NCBI RefSeq assembly: GCF_036711975.1
Contig: NC_091972.1
Span: 9,801,001-9,865,000 of the forward strand
Direction: 5' to 3'
DNA from: Onthophagus taurus
Lineage: Eukaryota > Arthropoda > Insecta > Coleoptera > Scarabaeidae
DNA length: 64,000 nucleotides
Below are positions 12,061 through 26,893 of this stretch, piece by piece. The position numbers and the translations under genes were made by a program. Each line of letters opens with the position of its first letter. The stretch's first letter is position 1. The notes below the pieces were generated by a model that saw nothing but the letters and a program-made list of their open reading frames with translations, made no database searches and had not been told where the DNA came from.

Positions 12061-12225
12061 CCCTATCGATTTATCGGTAGATCTCTGGATATAGAAGATA
12101 TAGAAGACTGATATACGACTTAATCTATCGATTTACATGAGCCTTTTGAATTGTAGAATAAACAATTCTAACCTATTACAATGCACTTCATTAGATTGTG
12201 ATTTTAACAATGATGGTTTTATATA

Positions 12226-12800
12226 GTGTAACCCGAAACTTTCTAGGTCTAGGTTTAGTTCTATGTTTCGGGTTTAGCCGTGCATCTCTTAAGACGGTAA
12301 TATACAACAATTTAGCACTGAATAAGAAAACTAGAACTAACACTAGACCTAGAACTAGAAAGTTTCGGGTTGGGTTCGGTTGGGTTGCTAAACCCGAATG
12401 TTTCTAGTTCTAGGTCTAGTGTTAGTTCTACTTTTACACTACCACTAGAACTAACACAAGACCTAGAACTAGAATCACTCAGGTTTAGCCGTCTTAAGAG
12501 ACGTGCAGTTAAATCCGAATATTTCTAGTTGTCGGACTAGTGTTAGTTCTAGTTTTGAACTAACACTATCACTAGAACTAACACAAGATTTAGAACTAGA
12601 ATCATTAGAGTTTAGCTGTATTGAGAGAACCCGAATGTTTTTAGTTAGTGTTAGAATAACAGCTAAAACAAGAAGTAAGATTACCATTAGAACTAACACT
12701 AGATCTAGAACTAAAAATATTCGAGTTTAGCTGTGCATGTCTTAAAAGAGCTAAACCGGAATGTTCTAGTTCTAGGTGTAGTGTTAGTTCTAGGCGGCTC
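12226..12800. repeat. Cluster of CTAG-rich hairpin modules
   Basis: About four diverged modules lie in a row, each pairing AACACTAGACCTAGAACTAG with its inverse and carrying the GGTTTAGCCGT spacer. Arms alternate orientation, so the whole stretch can fold into a series of hairpins. No coding potential is evident; open frames here come from the repeat. Confidence 0.85.
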
Positions 12801-13890
12801 ATAGAAGATTTAATTATTAGAAGAAAGTTTAAAAAAACTTAAATGCTTTATGAAAACCATGAAATCCTTTTGAAATATAATACAATAGAGTAATTCATCT
12901 AGGGGCGATAAATATTTGCTGGATCTCCTCTTTAAGAAAGAGAGACGGAACAATTTAAAACATTGCGGCAAAGGATCGGTAGGGAACAAAGGACCCCGCT
13001 TTGAATTATAATGGAAGCGGAGCGACCGAGAATTCGAAATCATCGACGCGGTAAACGTGATATAACAAAATCCTCACAGTCTAAGCAAAACGTCGTCGCT
13101 ATCGCCAGAATCTACAACACATCATTCAAAACTCTAAGTTGCATTCACAGTCTAAGCTCAATACGGCTGTATACATTGTACAGAATATTATTTACCTTAC
13201 AAAGAGACGTTCTGGCTCCTCCTATTTCAGGCCAGTGGCTAATGATAACTTCCTGCGGCTTTGGCCACGCCCGACATATCCTACTCACGGTGGGGTTGCG
13301 TATGCCACGTGGCGATTTTATTTGTTAGCGTCGCGACGCCGTTCAACTCTTCTTCTCCCACCAGGTTTTCCCCACTACATACCTTTTTGTTCCTAATATT
13401 CCTGGTGGTTTTATTTTTATTGTCTTTTTAAAGGGATGTTTTATAACTACTTATTTATTATTTGTAGGGAGTTTTATTTGCTTTGAGGATTTTATTATAT
13501 AATATTATATGTATTTGCAAAGTTTAAAAAAAAATTACTTGAAATTTGTTGCTTTTATGACTTACATAATATATTATATAAATCATAGGATACATATATA
13601 TATACATATATCATCAATGCACAAACAAAAATTTGTATAAACCAATGGATATATTTTCTTTGTAAATTTTATTAATGTTTCCATAAACAATAGTCTAATA
13701 TAATTTATATATATAAAAAAATTAATAATGATTTATTCTGTTATAGGTAATAAAATTATTATTTTAAGAATCAACAACCATTACATAACTTAGGGTATAG
13801 AATCCCATACAAATTGTATAGGAACGCAAACAAGAGTTGGATGAAGATAGGTAAACCCCTCTCCACCCTAAAAACGGTTCGGTGTTTTTA
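12801..13890. other. Unassigned DNA upstream of FoxD
   Basis: A moderately GC-rich patch (about 12900-13400) has open frames in more than one phase and no recognisable domain. It is followed by AT-rich DNA with TATA-rich tracts at 13480-13730. It might be regulatory DNA of FoxD. Confidence 0.3.
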
Positions 13891-14355
13891 GGGGATTGAT
13901 AGAGAAGGGTAGCAGAGGCGGAGCAATGATAGGGGCGGTAGGCGTGCCATTTACGGGGGTTGCCGTTGCCCCCACTGCGACCGCTTTGTTTTCGCACAAA
14001 CCTATCCGGAAATGCGGCCGCTTGTACCATCATTGTTCTTTCCGAGATAATATTGAAATAACATTGGCGGATTTGGAGGTGCGGAGCCGCCGTGGCGCCC
14101 CCTCAGTCACACGACGAACGTCGCCGGCGAATATCCGAACCGACGACGACAAATACACGAATCCCCATTAAATTTTCTCGAGAGAGTGAGAGAGAGAAAA
14201 GATAAGGGCATAGATAAAACGATAGGTGAAGGCGTGCGACGGTTTATTACAAAAGTTCAAACTTTTTCGACTTGTATTCCATTGAGAGTATAGTGCAAAA
14301 GGTCCCGGGTAGTTTTAGCCCGCGCGATGGTGTCACAGTGATTGGGGTGCCGACG
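13890..14355 (+). promoter_or_regulatory. FoxD proximal promoter / 5' UTR with GAGA tract
   Basis: This is a GC-rich block directly upstream of the FoxD start, in contrast to its AT-rich surroundings. A GAGA tract at 14180-14198 (GAGAGAGTGAGAGAGAGAA) matches the binding preference of the insect GAGA factor. The transcription start is not determinable. Confidence 0.45.
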
Positions 14356-16645
<2,290 letters not shown>

Positions 16646-16945
16646 AAGTTATCGGTTTTACCATTTTATTGCGATTAAAACAAGTTTTTTGACTCAAATC
16701 GTTTCCTTGATCTAATCATTTTATATGGAAATCTTGTGTGCTCAATTATTGTCTTGTTTTGAAAACAATTTTAATTTTAAACATTGTAAATACATTAAAA
16801 AATGGAGTCACGTGATGTTTAGTTGCAATATTTGTCGTTCGCCGAAGTAATTGAAACAAAAAGGAATCTTTAGTGTTTAAAAAAATACCGTACTGTACAT
16901 ATAAATATTGGGTGTTCAAAAATTATTGCGAAAAAAATATAAATA

Positions 16946-17440
16946 CAGTAAAATCTTGATATAACGGATTATATTAATCTATTCACACCGTTGCGGATAG
17001 TCTAACTGCCTTTATATTTATACCAACGATGGTAGAATCTAAGAGGATTGCTACATCTCGGGAAAGGGTGTATAGATCGAAGGCCCGTTCGTGACGTCAC
17101 GCATGGGTAGGCAACTACTATTTCACATTTTAAATTAGCAAATGCTTAATTTATTCTATATGTGTTTTGTAATGTTGTTAGTTTGAGACTAAACTCGAAT
17201 GTTTCTAGTTCTAGGTCTAGTGTTAGTTAGTTCAATGAAAATTATACAACAATCTAATGCTGAGTAACAATTAAAACTAGAACTAACACTAGAGCTAGAA
17301 CTTGAAACCCGAAGCTTTCTAGTTCTAGGTCTAGTGTTAGTTCTAGTTTTAGTTCAATGAAAATTATACAATAATCTAAAGCTGAATAACAACTAAAACT
17401 AGAACTACCGTCCTTGATTTATTTATAAATATACAATAAT
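16946..17440. mobile_element. Pogo/Tigger-like MITE carrying CTAG hairpins
   Basis: It starts CAGTAAAATCTTGATATAAC after TA, the hallmark end of pogo/Tigger-type elements. Internal landmarks GTGACGTCACGCATGGGTAG and TTAGCAAATGCTTAATTTAT are shared, inverted, with the copy in NOC3 intron 5. Two CTAG hairpin modules occupy 17185-17410. The right end (after CCGTCCTTGATT) has diverged. Confidence 0.7.
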
Positions 17441-17569
17441 ATGGTAATGCGTAGTGCTTCACGGATGGAGAAGTATGTCTTGTTGTGGTCGATCCGAGGT
17501 TTCATCCATTCTTCCTGTTGGTTCCCTTTTTCTTCCAAAGCCACTACGAACCAACAGAAAAAAATCTGA

Positions 17570-18970
17570 AAAGATATTAACATATTTGATAGAAAAAATA
17601 TTTTTTATGAAAGGTTAAAAAAACGTTCTTAATTTAGATGTTGAAATAAAGCGATGATTTATATCTTATATTAGCTAAAAAGGTCTATTTTATGATGGGA
17701 TGTTGAGATCTAAGGGTTTTATTATAAAAATTTCGAGGAAAATGGTTTTTAAGAAAAACATAAAATTGGCAAAAAAATTGAAAATTTTAAAAGATCGATT
17801 CTATCTTATTTATTGAGATAAGGTGACGATTTATATCTCAAACTGAAGCTGAAAGTATCTTTTCTATGATGGGATGTTGAGATATAGGGGTTTTATTATG
17901 AATATTTCGAGGAAAATAGATTTAAAGAAAAACATAAAATTGGGCAAAAAATTGAAAATTAAAAAAAATCGCGTCTATCTTATTTATTGAGATAAAGAGA
18001 CGATTTATATCTCAAATTGAAGCTAAAAGGGTCTATTTTGTGATGAGATGTTGAGATATACGGGTTTTATTATGAAAATTTCGAGGAAAATGGTTTTTAA
18101 GAAAAACATAAAATTCACCAAAACATTGAAAATTAAAAAAAATCGCTTCTATCTTATTTATTAAGATAAAGATACGATTTATATCTCAAATTGAAGCTAA
18201 AAGGGTCTACTTTATGATGCGATGTCGAGACGTAGGGATTTTATTATGAAAATTTCGAGGAAAATGGTTTTAAAGAAAAACATAAAATTGGCCAAAAAAT
18301 TAAAAATTAAAAAAAAATCGGTTTTATCTTATTTATTAAGATAAAGATACGATTTATATCTTAAATTGAAGCTAAAAGGGTCTACTTTATGATGCGATGT
18401 CGAGACGTAGGGATTTTATTATGAAAATTTCGAGGAAAATGGTTTTAAAGAAAAACATAAAATTGACCAAAAAATTAAAAATTAAAAAAAATCGGTTTTA
18501 TCTTATTTATTGAGGTAAAGAGATGATTTATATCTTAAATTGAAGCTAAAAGGGTCTATTTTACGATGAGATGTTGAGATATGGGGGCTTTATTATGAAA
18601 ATTGTTAGGAAATTTTTTTTTTAAGAAGAACAAAATTGGGCAAAAAATTGAAAATTTAAAAAAGTCGCTTCTATCTTATTTATTGAGATAAAGAAATGAT
18701 TTACATCTCAAATTTAAGCTAAAAGGGTCTATTTTATGATGGGATGTTGAGATATACGGGTTTTATTACGAAAATTTCGAGGAAAATGGTTTTTAAGAAA
18801 AAGATAAAATTCGTCAAAAAATTAAAAATTTAAAAAAATCGCTTCTATCTTATTTAATGAGATAAAAAGACGATTTATATCTCAAATTGAAGCTAAAAGA
18901 GTTTATTTTATGATGAGATGTTGAGGCTTTATTATGAAAATTTCGAGGAAAATAGTTTTAAAGAAAAATG
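17570..18970. repeat. Satellite array, about 174-bp unit, about 8 copies
   Basis: The anchor CGATTTATATCTCAAATTGA (with variants) recurs at 17655, 17827, 18001, 18176, 18350, 18524, 18698 and 18871, giving spacings of 172-175 bp. Units share AAAATTTCGAGGAAAATGG and GATGGGATGTTGAGATA. Copies differ by several percent, so the array is not freshly made. A MITE abuts its right end. Confidence 0.9.
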
Positions 18971-19051
18971 CGATCCTTGCCTCTTTCCAAAGGGAACCAA
19001 CAAGAAGAACGAACCTCAGATCGACCACAACAACATATATATATATATATA

Positions 19052-19472
19052 CAGCGTGTCCCGTATCTTCCGCATCAGAACATTATACGGTTGTAGAATA
19101 CATTATTCTGAAGCGATCTTTCTAATAAAATTTTTTCGAAATGTTTATAATAACCGCACGGGAACTGTTTAACGACGACCAATAACGGACGACTTTGATT
19201 CATCGAAAAAGTTTATTTCTCTTTCCATGACGAATCTATTGGTGAGTACACGTGGGAAACGAGTTATCATCGGCGTAGCGAACCGGCCGAGGGTGGCACC
19301 GATTACCTGAGTCTGATTTGCGATCTGCTGATTGGACGAAAAACAGTTCCTTAAAACAGTTCCCGTGCGGTTATTATAAACATTTCGAAAAAATTTTATT
19401 AGAAAGATCGCTTCAGAATAATGTATCCTACAACCGTATAATGCTCTGATGCGGAAGATACGGGACACGCTG
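19052..19472. mobile_element. MITE with about 115-bp terminal inverted repeats
   Basis: The left end CAGCGTGTCCCGTATCTTCC is inverted at the right end. The arms match almost base for base to about 19168 and from about 19356. Flanks are TATA on both sides, and the insertion lies in an (AT)n run at the edge of the 174-bp satellite. TA target and CAG ends suggest mobilisation by a Tc1/mariner transposase. The open frames inside are chance. Confidence 0.85.
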
Positions 19473-21250
19473 TATACAAACAACTCGGGGAATGAGTTAT
19501 TATTTATGAGCATGGATAGAGCAACTTTAGGAATAACCCGAGATCCATTATATCGAGGATTTTGGTTGTTAGAAATAATAAACAATCAAACAATTTTTTA
19601 ATGCCCAATAATGTTTGTATTTTTTCGTAGATTGTTGATGTCTGTAAACGTTGTCGAAAGTAGTTTTTGTTTTTGAAATAAGAATTTGTAAATAGTGCTG
19701 ATTTGTAAATAGAAGCAATAATATAAATTATTATAACAATAAAAGTTATTATTCGAATAATAATCATAAATAGTAATCATAAGTAAATTAAAACAAAAAT
19801 TAGGAATAAACTTTAAGTGTCTATATTTAAAAAAAAATATTAATAACAAAGACATTATTTATAATTTAAAAAGAAAATGTAATTGTAGAATTATTAGGTT
19901 TTCGTTGTATTTTTTGTGAATAGAAAATGTGTATATAAAAATATGAAAAAAAAAATAAATTATTTATAATAAACCGTTGTTTTAATAAACTCAACGTTTC
20001 CACATTGCTGTAAGCGTAAAGTTATTAAAAACACAGTCATAATTTAAAATTATTTCGCAATAAACACTCATCTCCGAGCGTGCGGGAACAAATATTATGA
20101 AATAATGTTAAAATAGTGGAAAGATAACAATGCAGATGTGTTACCGTTTAATACCTACATTTACTTTTAAAAACGGTGTGCTTTTTGATAAGCCCATTGT
20201 CCTTGGTTTATACAACGGAATAATCTTATTAAACAACATTTTTGATGAACGTTCAGATTTTACGACGATTTCGTGTCCAAAAAAAAACTTAATAAATTTC
20301 TCACTTTATCTCATATTTTTACATTTACCAAGATAACAAGCTGCTGATTTCACACTGCTTTACAACCTGTTATTTCTGAGCTTTGTTTGAAATAAATTAT
20401 AAGACGTGATAAAACGTTTACAATGAGTTATCTTATTCTGTTATGCATTTTATGTAAACGTTCGTATTTATCCAAGATTCGTTTACTTTATATTTGAAAT
20501 GAGCGCAAAATTTCAAATTACACACAGCTAAATCGGGATATATTCTTTTTTGAGGGCTTGACACCGTTTTAATCAAAATATCTACTGCGTGCGATCAAAG
20601 CTGAATAGCAGGGATTTGCGCGTGACAAATGAGAATGGTCGCGCGTAAGAGGAATGCGACTCTCTTCGACCGTTTAACCGGGTACCGTCGTTCTCGTTCG
20701 AGGGTAGATAGTAATCTAGTGGAAGAGGCGCCAAATTGAACACTTTCCCCGGTCCGCACGTGATGATTTTATTGCCTCGCCCTCGTTTATATGAAACGCC
20801 TACCCAATAAACCACCCTGTTTATAGTTCAGCGATATTGAGTCATTCATTATTGACGACTATTTTTATACCTTATCGTAAAGATATTGAGATGACAAACA
20901 GGTTGTTTCTAGTACTTAGAATACATCAGATTTCTAGTACTCCTCGTTTCACTTTTTTTCCTTAATATTTCCGTGTCCTTGGTTTATTTAGACTAAGTTT
21001 AAGATTACCATGTGGAATTTTCCTTAAGACTCATTCTTGTACCTCTTGTCATTTAAAAACCTAAATTTAGAACCTAAATGTCAAGTTTGTGAAAATTGTA
21101 AAAAATATTGACAGATTTACAAACATAAGATACGGATGTTCTTCTTCTTCTACCTTCGATTAGGGACGCATTCCTGTTTGCCAAGCCTCAGGTTTGGACT
21201 TTACTTCGCAGACGAGGAGAACCAGCTCTGTGCCCATCTGTTGTGCAGTC
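19473..21250. other. AT-rich intergenic DNA with one GC-rich island
   Basis: Nothing coding is recognised. A GC-richer island at about 20580-20815 stands out; its minus-strand open frame of 77 codons has no recognisable domain. Confidence 0.4.
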
Positions 21251-21790
21251 GTCTTTGTGGTCTTTAGATTTTGGCAAATCTCCTCTCATCCATTCCTTCC
21301 ACATGCTTCTTCCACTCTTCCTTTCTTACTTTTGTCCATTTTACTACATCCTGTATGTTACATCTTTCTCTGATAGAGGTATTGGTCCGCCTATCTTGCA
21401 GTGCTTGCTTACGTAGTTGTCGATAGGTTGTAATTTCTACACCTAGATATTTAACATGCATAATTTGTTCTATTATAGAGTCTTCAACTTGTAGTTTACA
21501 GCGTCTTGGTTCTTTGGATAATACCATACATTTTGTCTTCTCCGTTGATATTTTCATATTGTATTGCTTAGCTGCTATGTTGAAGAGCTATACTAGTCTT
21601 TGCAGGTCATCTTCGTTATTTGAATCAAAACGGCGTCTTCGGCATAGCAAACTATATTAACATTTTGGGTCCCTATCTTGTATCCTAGTTTGAGTCTGAT
21701 CTCTTGTGTTATATGGTCCATTAGTAGGTTGAACAAGAACGAACTTAGTGCATAAGTGCTTGCAATGGTCATATTGAACAAATTTTTAGG
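21250..21790 (-). mobile_element. RTE-like LINE 3' fragment
   Basis: The minus strand gives, in order, MFNMTIASTYALSSFLFNLL, CYAEDAVLIQ (a decayed YADD box), MKISTEKTKCMVLSKEPRRC, KYLGVEIT and RCNIQDVVKWTKVRKEEWKK. These are the typical last parts of an insect RTE-type pol with an internal deletion between KYLGVEIT and the tail. It is broken by frameshifts. Confidence 0.8.
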
Positions 21791-21999
21791 ATCCCATGTT
21801 TTTCAAACAGTTTTAAATAATTGAACTGAACTTAGGCATACTATTTAAGAATACTAAGTTTTCCAAACTTATTTAGTTAATTCATTGTTTTAATCCTTTT
21901 ATGTATCCTATTTATAGAGTGACGCGTTTGATCAAAATTAATTCCACGCAGGAGGACGTTCGTTTCAAATCAAATTTGCAATGTAACTGGTTATAGGGT

Positions 22000-22460
22000 G
22001 AGGTTTTCAACGTTGAAGAGTGCACACCGATAGGGAGAGAAAGAGAATGGGTGTGAAAGAGACGAACGCACCTGATCGCGAAAACGGGGTTCTGCGACAG
22101 ATCCAGAGCCAAATCGAATTTATCCGGAATTAAATCCATTCCGAAGCGAGTGGAGGCGATTGTTTGGAGCGCCGCGGGAGGCTTTCCATATCGCAGCGGG
22201 CCGCGCACTCGTACAATCGGGAGTCTCGTACGAGTGGGGCTGGGCACGTTTTAATTTTAACACTCGAGCTTCGCGGCCAACTTATTTACGGTACTCTCAA
22301 ACCCGAAACGGCCACCTGCTATCCACCACCACCACCATGCGATGCACGCACTACGAAATATACACATGTGTGTGCCTTCAAAATTGTCCGCCCCTTTTAA
22401 CGAACTGTATACTGCTAAAACCGGGACCCTCCTTTAATCTAATACGAGTCTGACGATTTA
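22000..22460. other. GC-rich island, possible regulatory element
   Basis: GC-rich sequence in an AT-rich setting, open in several frames on both strands (for example 22160-22453 plus, 21912-22247 minus) with no recognised domain. It is one of about ten such islands between 20 and 51 kb. Confidence 0.3.
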
Positions 22461-23039
22461 ATATTTCCGACTGCAATTTGTGCGGTATTATCGAACCCTT
22501 AATCCGATTTAACTTGGGATATGACATGAACTCAAATTAAATCATTTGCATTTAAGGGTATCTATTTATCTACTATGAATTGAAATGTTGAATCTTGAAA
22601 TAGTTAAAAAGTAGAAGTTAAATAAGTTATTTATCATATATTTTGTTATTGTTTTGTATGCAAAAATCGTTAAACGCAGATCTAAGATAATTATGGGAAA
22701 GCTTTAAATCTGAGACAAACGAAAAATCAAGAAGCTGCAACTGAAATGAAGCCGATATACTTTGAAGAGTTGATGTTCTTGACCTCATGTGTAAATGGTG
22801 AAGAAGAATGTCAATCTAACATTTGTCCTGTAAGTAAAATGAATTCTGGAAAACATGAAAGAGATTACTGAAATCGTTACCGGTTATGCTTCCTCCGAAT
22901 ATCCACCCCTTTCTCTCAAATTCATACTCACACTTTAGCTAAGTGTCGCAACAAAGGCAAAATTTATTAGGCGGTCAGTTACTGCATATAGGTGCAGTAA
23001 TATTGTAGATGCACTAACTATAGTGCAGTAGTTGTACGT

Positions 23040-23890
23040 AGTTTCATGTGGGGGTGAATTCCTTTGCAGCACTTAGGCCCCAGCGGGCCCTTTGTACATC
23101 CCCACAACTTACAATTTATTCAGGGGTCAGAAAACCAACCCAAGGTTTTAATGAACGTTAATATAGATCAGATGGTATGTTCTTTATGTCTGAAATTTGG
23201 GACCATGGTACACCAAAAATGAATTCCTTTAAGTACACGAGGTTGGGACAGTCACAAACAATATGACTTACTGTCTCGTCTTCCATTTCATACCCTCTAC
23301 AAAGAGGTGCGTTCGCCAGCTTCATAGAGAACATATCGCACCTTTAGAAATAAATGCCATAAAAAGACGCTCTTTATCAATTGCCGCTTGTTTTCCTAGA
23401 AACACTATTATTTGAGTTGTGGCACTTTATTTCTAAAGGTGCGATATGCTTACGAGGGTGTGAACCCTCAAGTCACTTTTTGATTCTCCCAGGAACTGAG
23501 TTGATCTTTTACGATCAGGGTAGAGCAGAGTTTTCTTTGCAAAGACACCTTCTAAACTCGATGGGAGATGGAGTTGATCAACTTTGATGCTGTGATGATT
23601 TTTTAGCCGATCGTTTCGCCAGCCTGTCCGCATGATGGTGTCCCTTATTTTCGGTATATCCTTTCCGCCACTTGACGTTGTTGTAAACATTTACCTCCTC
23701 AGTCCTCAAGCGATTGCCGACTGGACTTCACTAACGATGATGTAGTTCGATGCCTACTAAGTGTTAGCATAGCCTGTCTGCTATCAGTGCAGATTACAAC
23801 GTTTCTGCAAACTTTTTTGGAGTCGATGATCGCATTAGCTGCTATATTTATAGCAGTTATTTCGGCCTGAGCAGTTGTGCAGTAACCCTA
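23040..23890 (-). mobile_element. R1/Jockey-type LINE 3' end with RNase H
   Basis: The minus strand reads TAQAEITAINIAANAIIDSK and CTDSRQAMLTLSRH (RNase H) and ADRLAKRSA. After a rearrangement it reads the terminal zinc-knuckle piece CRGYEMEDETVSHIVCDCP. The 3' UTR-like stretch GGCCCCAGCGGGCCC lies at about 23073-23095. Part of the zinc-knuckle region is duplicated inverted (23335-23460). It is dead. Confidence 0.75.
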
Positions 23891-24188
23891 GCGATTATGG
23901 TGTAGAATAGTTTAAATATACTACACTGTTCTGAATTTAAATGAAAGTCGAAAAGGGTGATTCTCATAGAACACTTTAACTTCAAACGTGTAGAAACTTG
24001 ACTCTGAGACAACAATCGCACCTCAATATGAAGGAGAAGGATTTTGTGAATACTGCTCATTTTTTGACACAATTATGAGAATAGCCATGAATACGTGTGG
24101 TGAGATTTGATGATATTGACCATTTTTATAGAATCAACCGACACGTCTTTTGTACCATTAGGAAGAGGAGATGCAAGAGCTTGGCGAT

Positions 24189-25368
24189 TAGTGATGGAAG
24201 GGATAGTGCTTTTGCGCAAAACCGGATACCGGATATTCGGCATGCCCTTCGGCCGGATATCCGGTTATGCGGCCATTATGGTTATAAAAAAGGAATACTA
24301 AAATAATAATAAAAAAGGATACTTTCGTTAATAATTGGTGATATTTTCACAAGGATCCTTCAAGAAATGAATTCTATAGCGAATTTTGAAAGTTATCGAT
24401 GAAAATTGCAATATCGAAAATTTTATCACAACTTCAAATATTGTTTTCTCAAAAAGTAAAAGTTATTTTTCAAAATGTGTTGGTTCATTGGAAAGAGGAC
24501 ATTTTTATTAACATTTTGGGAAATTTTCATACTCATATTCCAAGAAATCGATTTTATACGAATTATTAAAATTTAATCGGCGAAAATTGCAAAATTCGAA
24601 ATATTGTCGATTATTTCAAAAATTTATTTCTCAAGAACTAAAAGTGATTTTTCAAAACGCCTTTTTGCATTAAAAAGAGGATACTTTAATTAATAATTGG
24701 TGACATTTCCACAAGGATCCTTCAAGAAATTAATTTTATAACGAATTTTGAAAATTATCGATGAAAATTGCAACATTGATAATGTTATCAAAACTTCAAA
24801 TATTGTTTTCTCAAAAACTAATAGTTATTTTTCAAAACGAGTTGGATCATAGAAAAGAGGACACTTTTATTAACATTTTGGGAAATTTTCATATTCATAT
24901 TCCAAGAAATCGATTTTATACGAATTATTAAAATTTAATCGGCGAAAATTGCAAAATTATAAAAAATTGTCGATCATTTCAAAAATTTATTTCTCAAAAA
25001 CTATAAGTAATTTTTCAAAACGGCTTTTTGCATTAAAAAGAGGATACTTTAATTAATAATCGAAAGTGATAACAGCGACAGTTCTGTTAGTAATGAATGT
25101 GATGATGAATTACAAGCGAAGAGAAGAAAATTAGACGAAACTGCAACAAGAGATTTTATATATCGTATTGGGATTATTACAATGAGGTTGTTAAAGACAA
25201 ACCTGATATAAATAAAGTTGTATTCAATGAAAAATGTCCTATTGGGGTTGAACTTGATTATTATCTGCAGTGTCCAACACCTAAAAGAGATATTAATTCC
25301 TGTGAATGGTGGAGTACTAAGTGATAGACCGGATACCGGGTAGTTGCCGGATATCCGTTCCACCATTA
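24189..25368 (+). mobile_element. hAT element copy A with internal 362-bp repeats
   Basis: The ends are TAGTGATGGAAGGGATA on the left and TATCCGTTCCACCATTA on the right. The flanking octamers TTGGCGAT and TTGTGGAT match at 6 of 8 positions, fitting an old 8-bp hAT target duplication. Inside are about two copies of a 362-bp unit starting GGATACTTT (24317, 24679, 25042), each made of two diverged halves. A residual coding piece follows: ESDNSDSSVS, AKRRKLDETATR and a decayed YL-CPTPKR stretch, as in ZBED-type hAT transposases. Copy B at 38336-39737 is the same element inverted. Confidence 0.8.
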
Positions 25369-25425
25369 TTGTGGATGTATGCAACAATGTGTCTGAGGAG
25401 ATTAATGTAACTACTGGATATAGAC

Positions 25426-25841
25426 TATACTCTGTTTTTAAAGCAGGAGGAGTAAACGCGAAAGTCAGATTTATACTAGGAAAAATCACCAGAAAATATC
25501 ACTAGATATTTTGGCAGTAAATTTAAATTAATAATTATTATTATTTATTTATTTACTTATTATTGTATTTATTTTCGTTTGTTATCGTCAACACTAAACA
25601 TACAAATTAACATTGAAGTTATGAGTGTATTTATTTCAAAATATAATAAAGAAGGGTTTAAGAACACAAAATTTACAATAATGACACGAAACTGTCGAAT
25701 TGTCAATAACCTAACCTTCAAATTCAAAATCAAAATTCAAAATTGCCTGTGTGTGAACCTTCCTCGCATTCAACCAATCACGTGCAAGGTCAATCTGGTG
25801 ACAAATTTAAAATACTCCTCCTGGTTTAAAAACAGAGTATA
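25426..25841. mobile_element. MITE with TACTCTG ends, copy A
   Basis: The left end TATACTCTGTTTTTAAAGCA and right end TTAAAAACAGAGTATA are inverted, with the arms extending through GGAGGAGTA. The body is nearly identical to copy B, which is split at 26862-28931. The conserved 85-87 codon open frame inside is probably a by-product of the shared sequence. Confidence 0.85.
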
Positions 25842-25854
25842 ATTGCCAAAGAAA

Positions 25855-26763
25855 ACTTCAAGGTATAATTAATGTTTGTAAACAAAACTAACCTTACCTA
25901 ACATTCCTTCATGCTATAATTGACATTACAAAAGAAAACTTCACGCTATAATTGCCATTACTAATTGCCAAAGAAAACTTCATGGTATAATTAATGTTTG
26001 TAAACAAAACTAACCTTACCTCACATTCCTTCACGCTATAATTGACATTACAAAAGAAAACTTCACGCTATAATTGCCATTACTAATTGCCAAAGAATAC
26101 TTCATGGTATAATTAATGTTTGTAAACAAAACTAACCTTACCTCACATTCCTTCACGCTATAATTGACATTACAAAAGAAAACTTCACGCTATAATTGCC
26201 ATTACAAATTGCCAAAGAATACTTCATGGTATAATTAATGTTTGTAAACAAAACTAACCTTACCGAACATTCCTTCACGCTATAATTGACATTACAAAAG
26301 AAAACTTCACGCTATAATTGCCATTACTAATTGTCAAAGAATACTTCATGGTATAATTAATGTTTGTAAACAAAACTAACCTTACCTCACATTCCTTCAC
26401 GCTATAATTGACATTACAAAAGAAAACTTCACGCTATAATTGCCATTACTAATTGCCAAAGAAAACTTCATGGTATAATTAATGTTTGTAAACAAAACTA
26501 ACCTTACCTCACATTCCTTCACGCTATAATTGACATTACAAAAGAAAACTACACGCTATAATTGCCATTACTAATTGCCAAAGAATACTTCATGGTTTAA
26601 TTAATGTTTGTAAACAAAACTAACCTTACCGAACATTCCTTCACGCTATAATTGACATTACAAAAGAAAACTTCACGCTATAATTGCCATTACTAATTGC
26701 CAAAGAATACTTCATGGTATAATTAATGTTTGTAAACAAAACTAACCTTACCTAACATTCAGC
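25855..26763. repeat. Exact 122-bp satellite, about 7.5 copies
   Basis: AATGTTTGTAAACAAAACTA recurs at 25871, 25993, 26115, 26237, 26359, 26481, 26603 and 26725, exactly 122 bp apart each time. Units differ by only a few substitutions and no indels. Each unit contains a smaller echo (CACGCTATAATTG twice, CATGGTATAATTA once). The array starts directly at the end of MITE copy A. Confidence 0.95.
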
Positions 26764-26852
26764 GTCTGAAGACACAGGGCTAAACCCGAAACTTAAAAAT
26801 ATACAACTTAGCGCTGAATAACAATTAAAACTAGAACTAACACTTGCACTAG
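26764..26852. repeat. Half of a CTAG hairpin module
   Basis: It contains GGCTAAACCCGAAACTT, the central loop sequence and AAAACTAGAACTAACACTTG. It sits between the 122-bp satellite and MITE copy B. Confidence 0.75.
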
Positions 26853-26893
26853 AACTATATGTACTCTGTTTTTAAACCAGGAGGAGTAAACGC

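Noticed and set aside
12198-12730. Several open frames on both strands rich in RTNTRPRTRK-type repeats
   Set aside because: They are translations of the CTAG hairpin cluster.
18918-19172. Open frames at the satellite/MITE boundary and in the MITE (also 19169-19585 minus)
   Set aside because: They run through satellite and inverted-repeat DNA. The same peptide appears on both strands because of the inverted arms.
25579-25842. Conserved 85-87 codon open frame also present at 28675-28932
   Set aside because: Both lie in copies A and B of the same TACTCTG-ended MITE and read up to its end. They start at TTG rather than ATG, and the only difference in length is an in-frame 6-nt indel. Shared ancestry of the repeat explains it.
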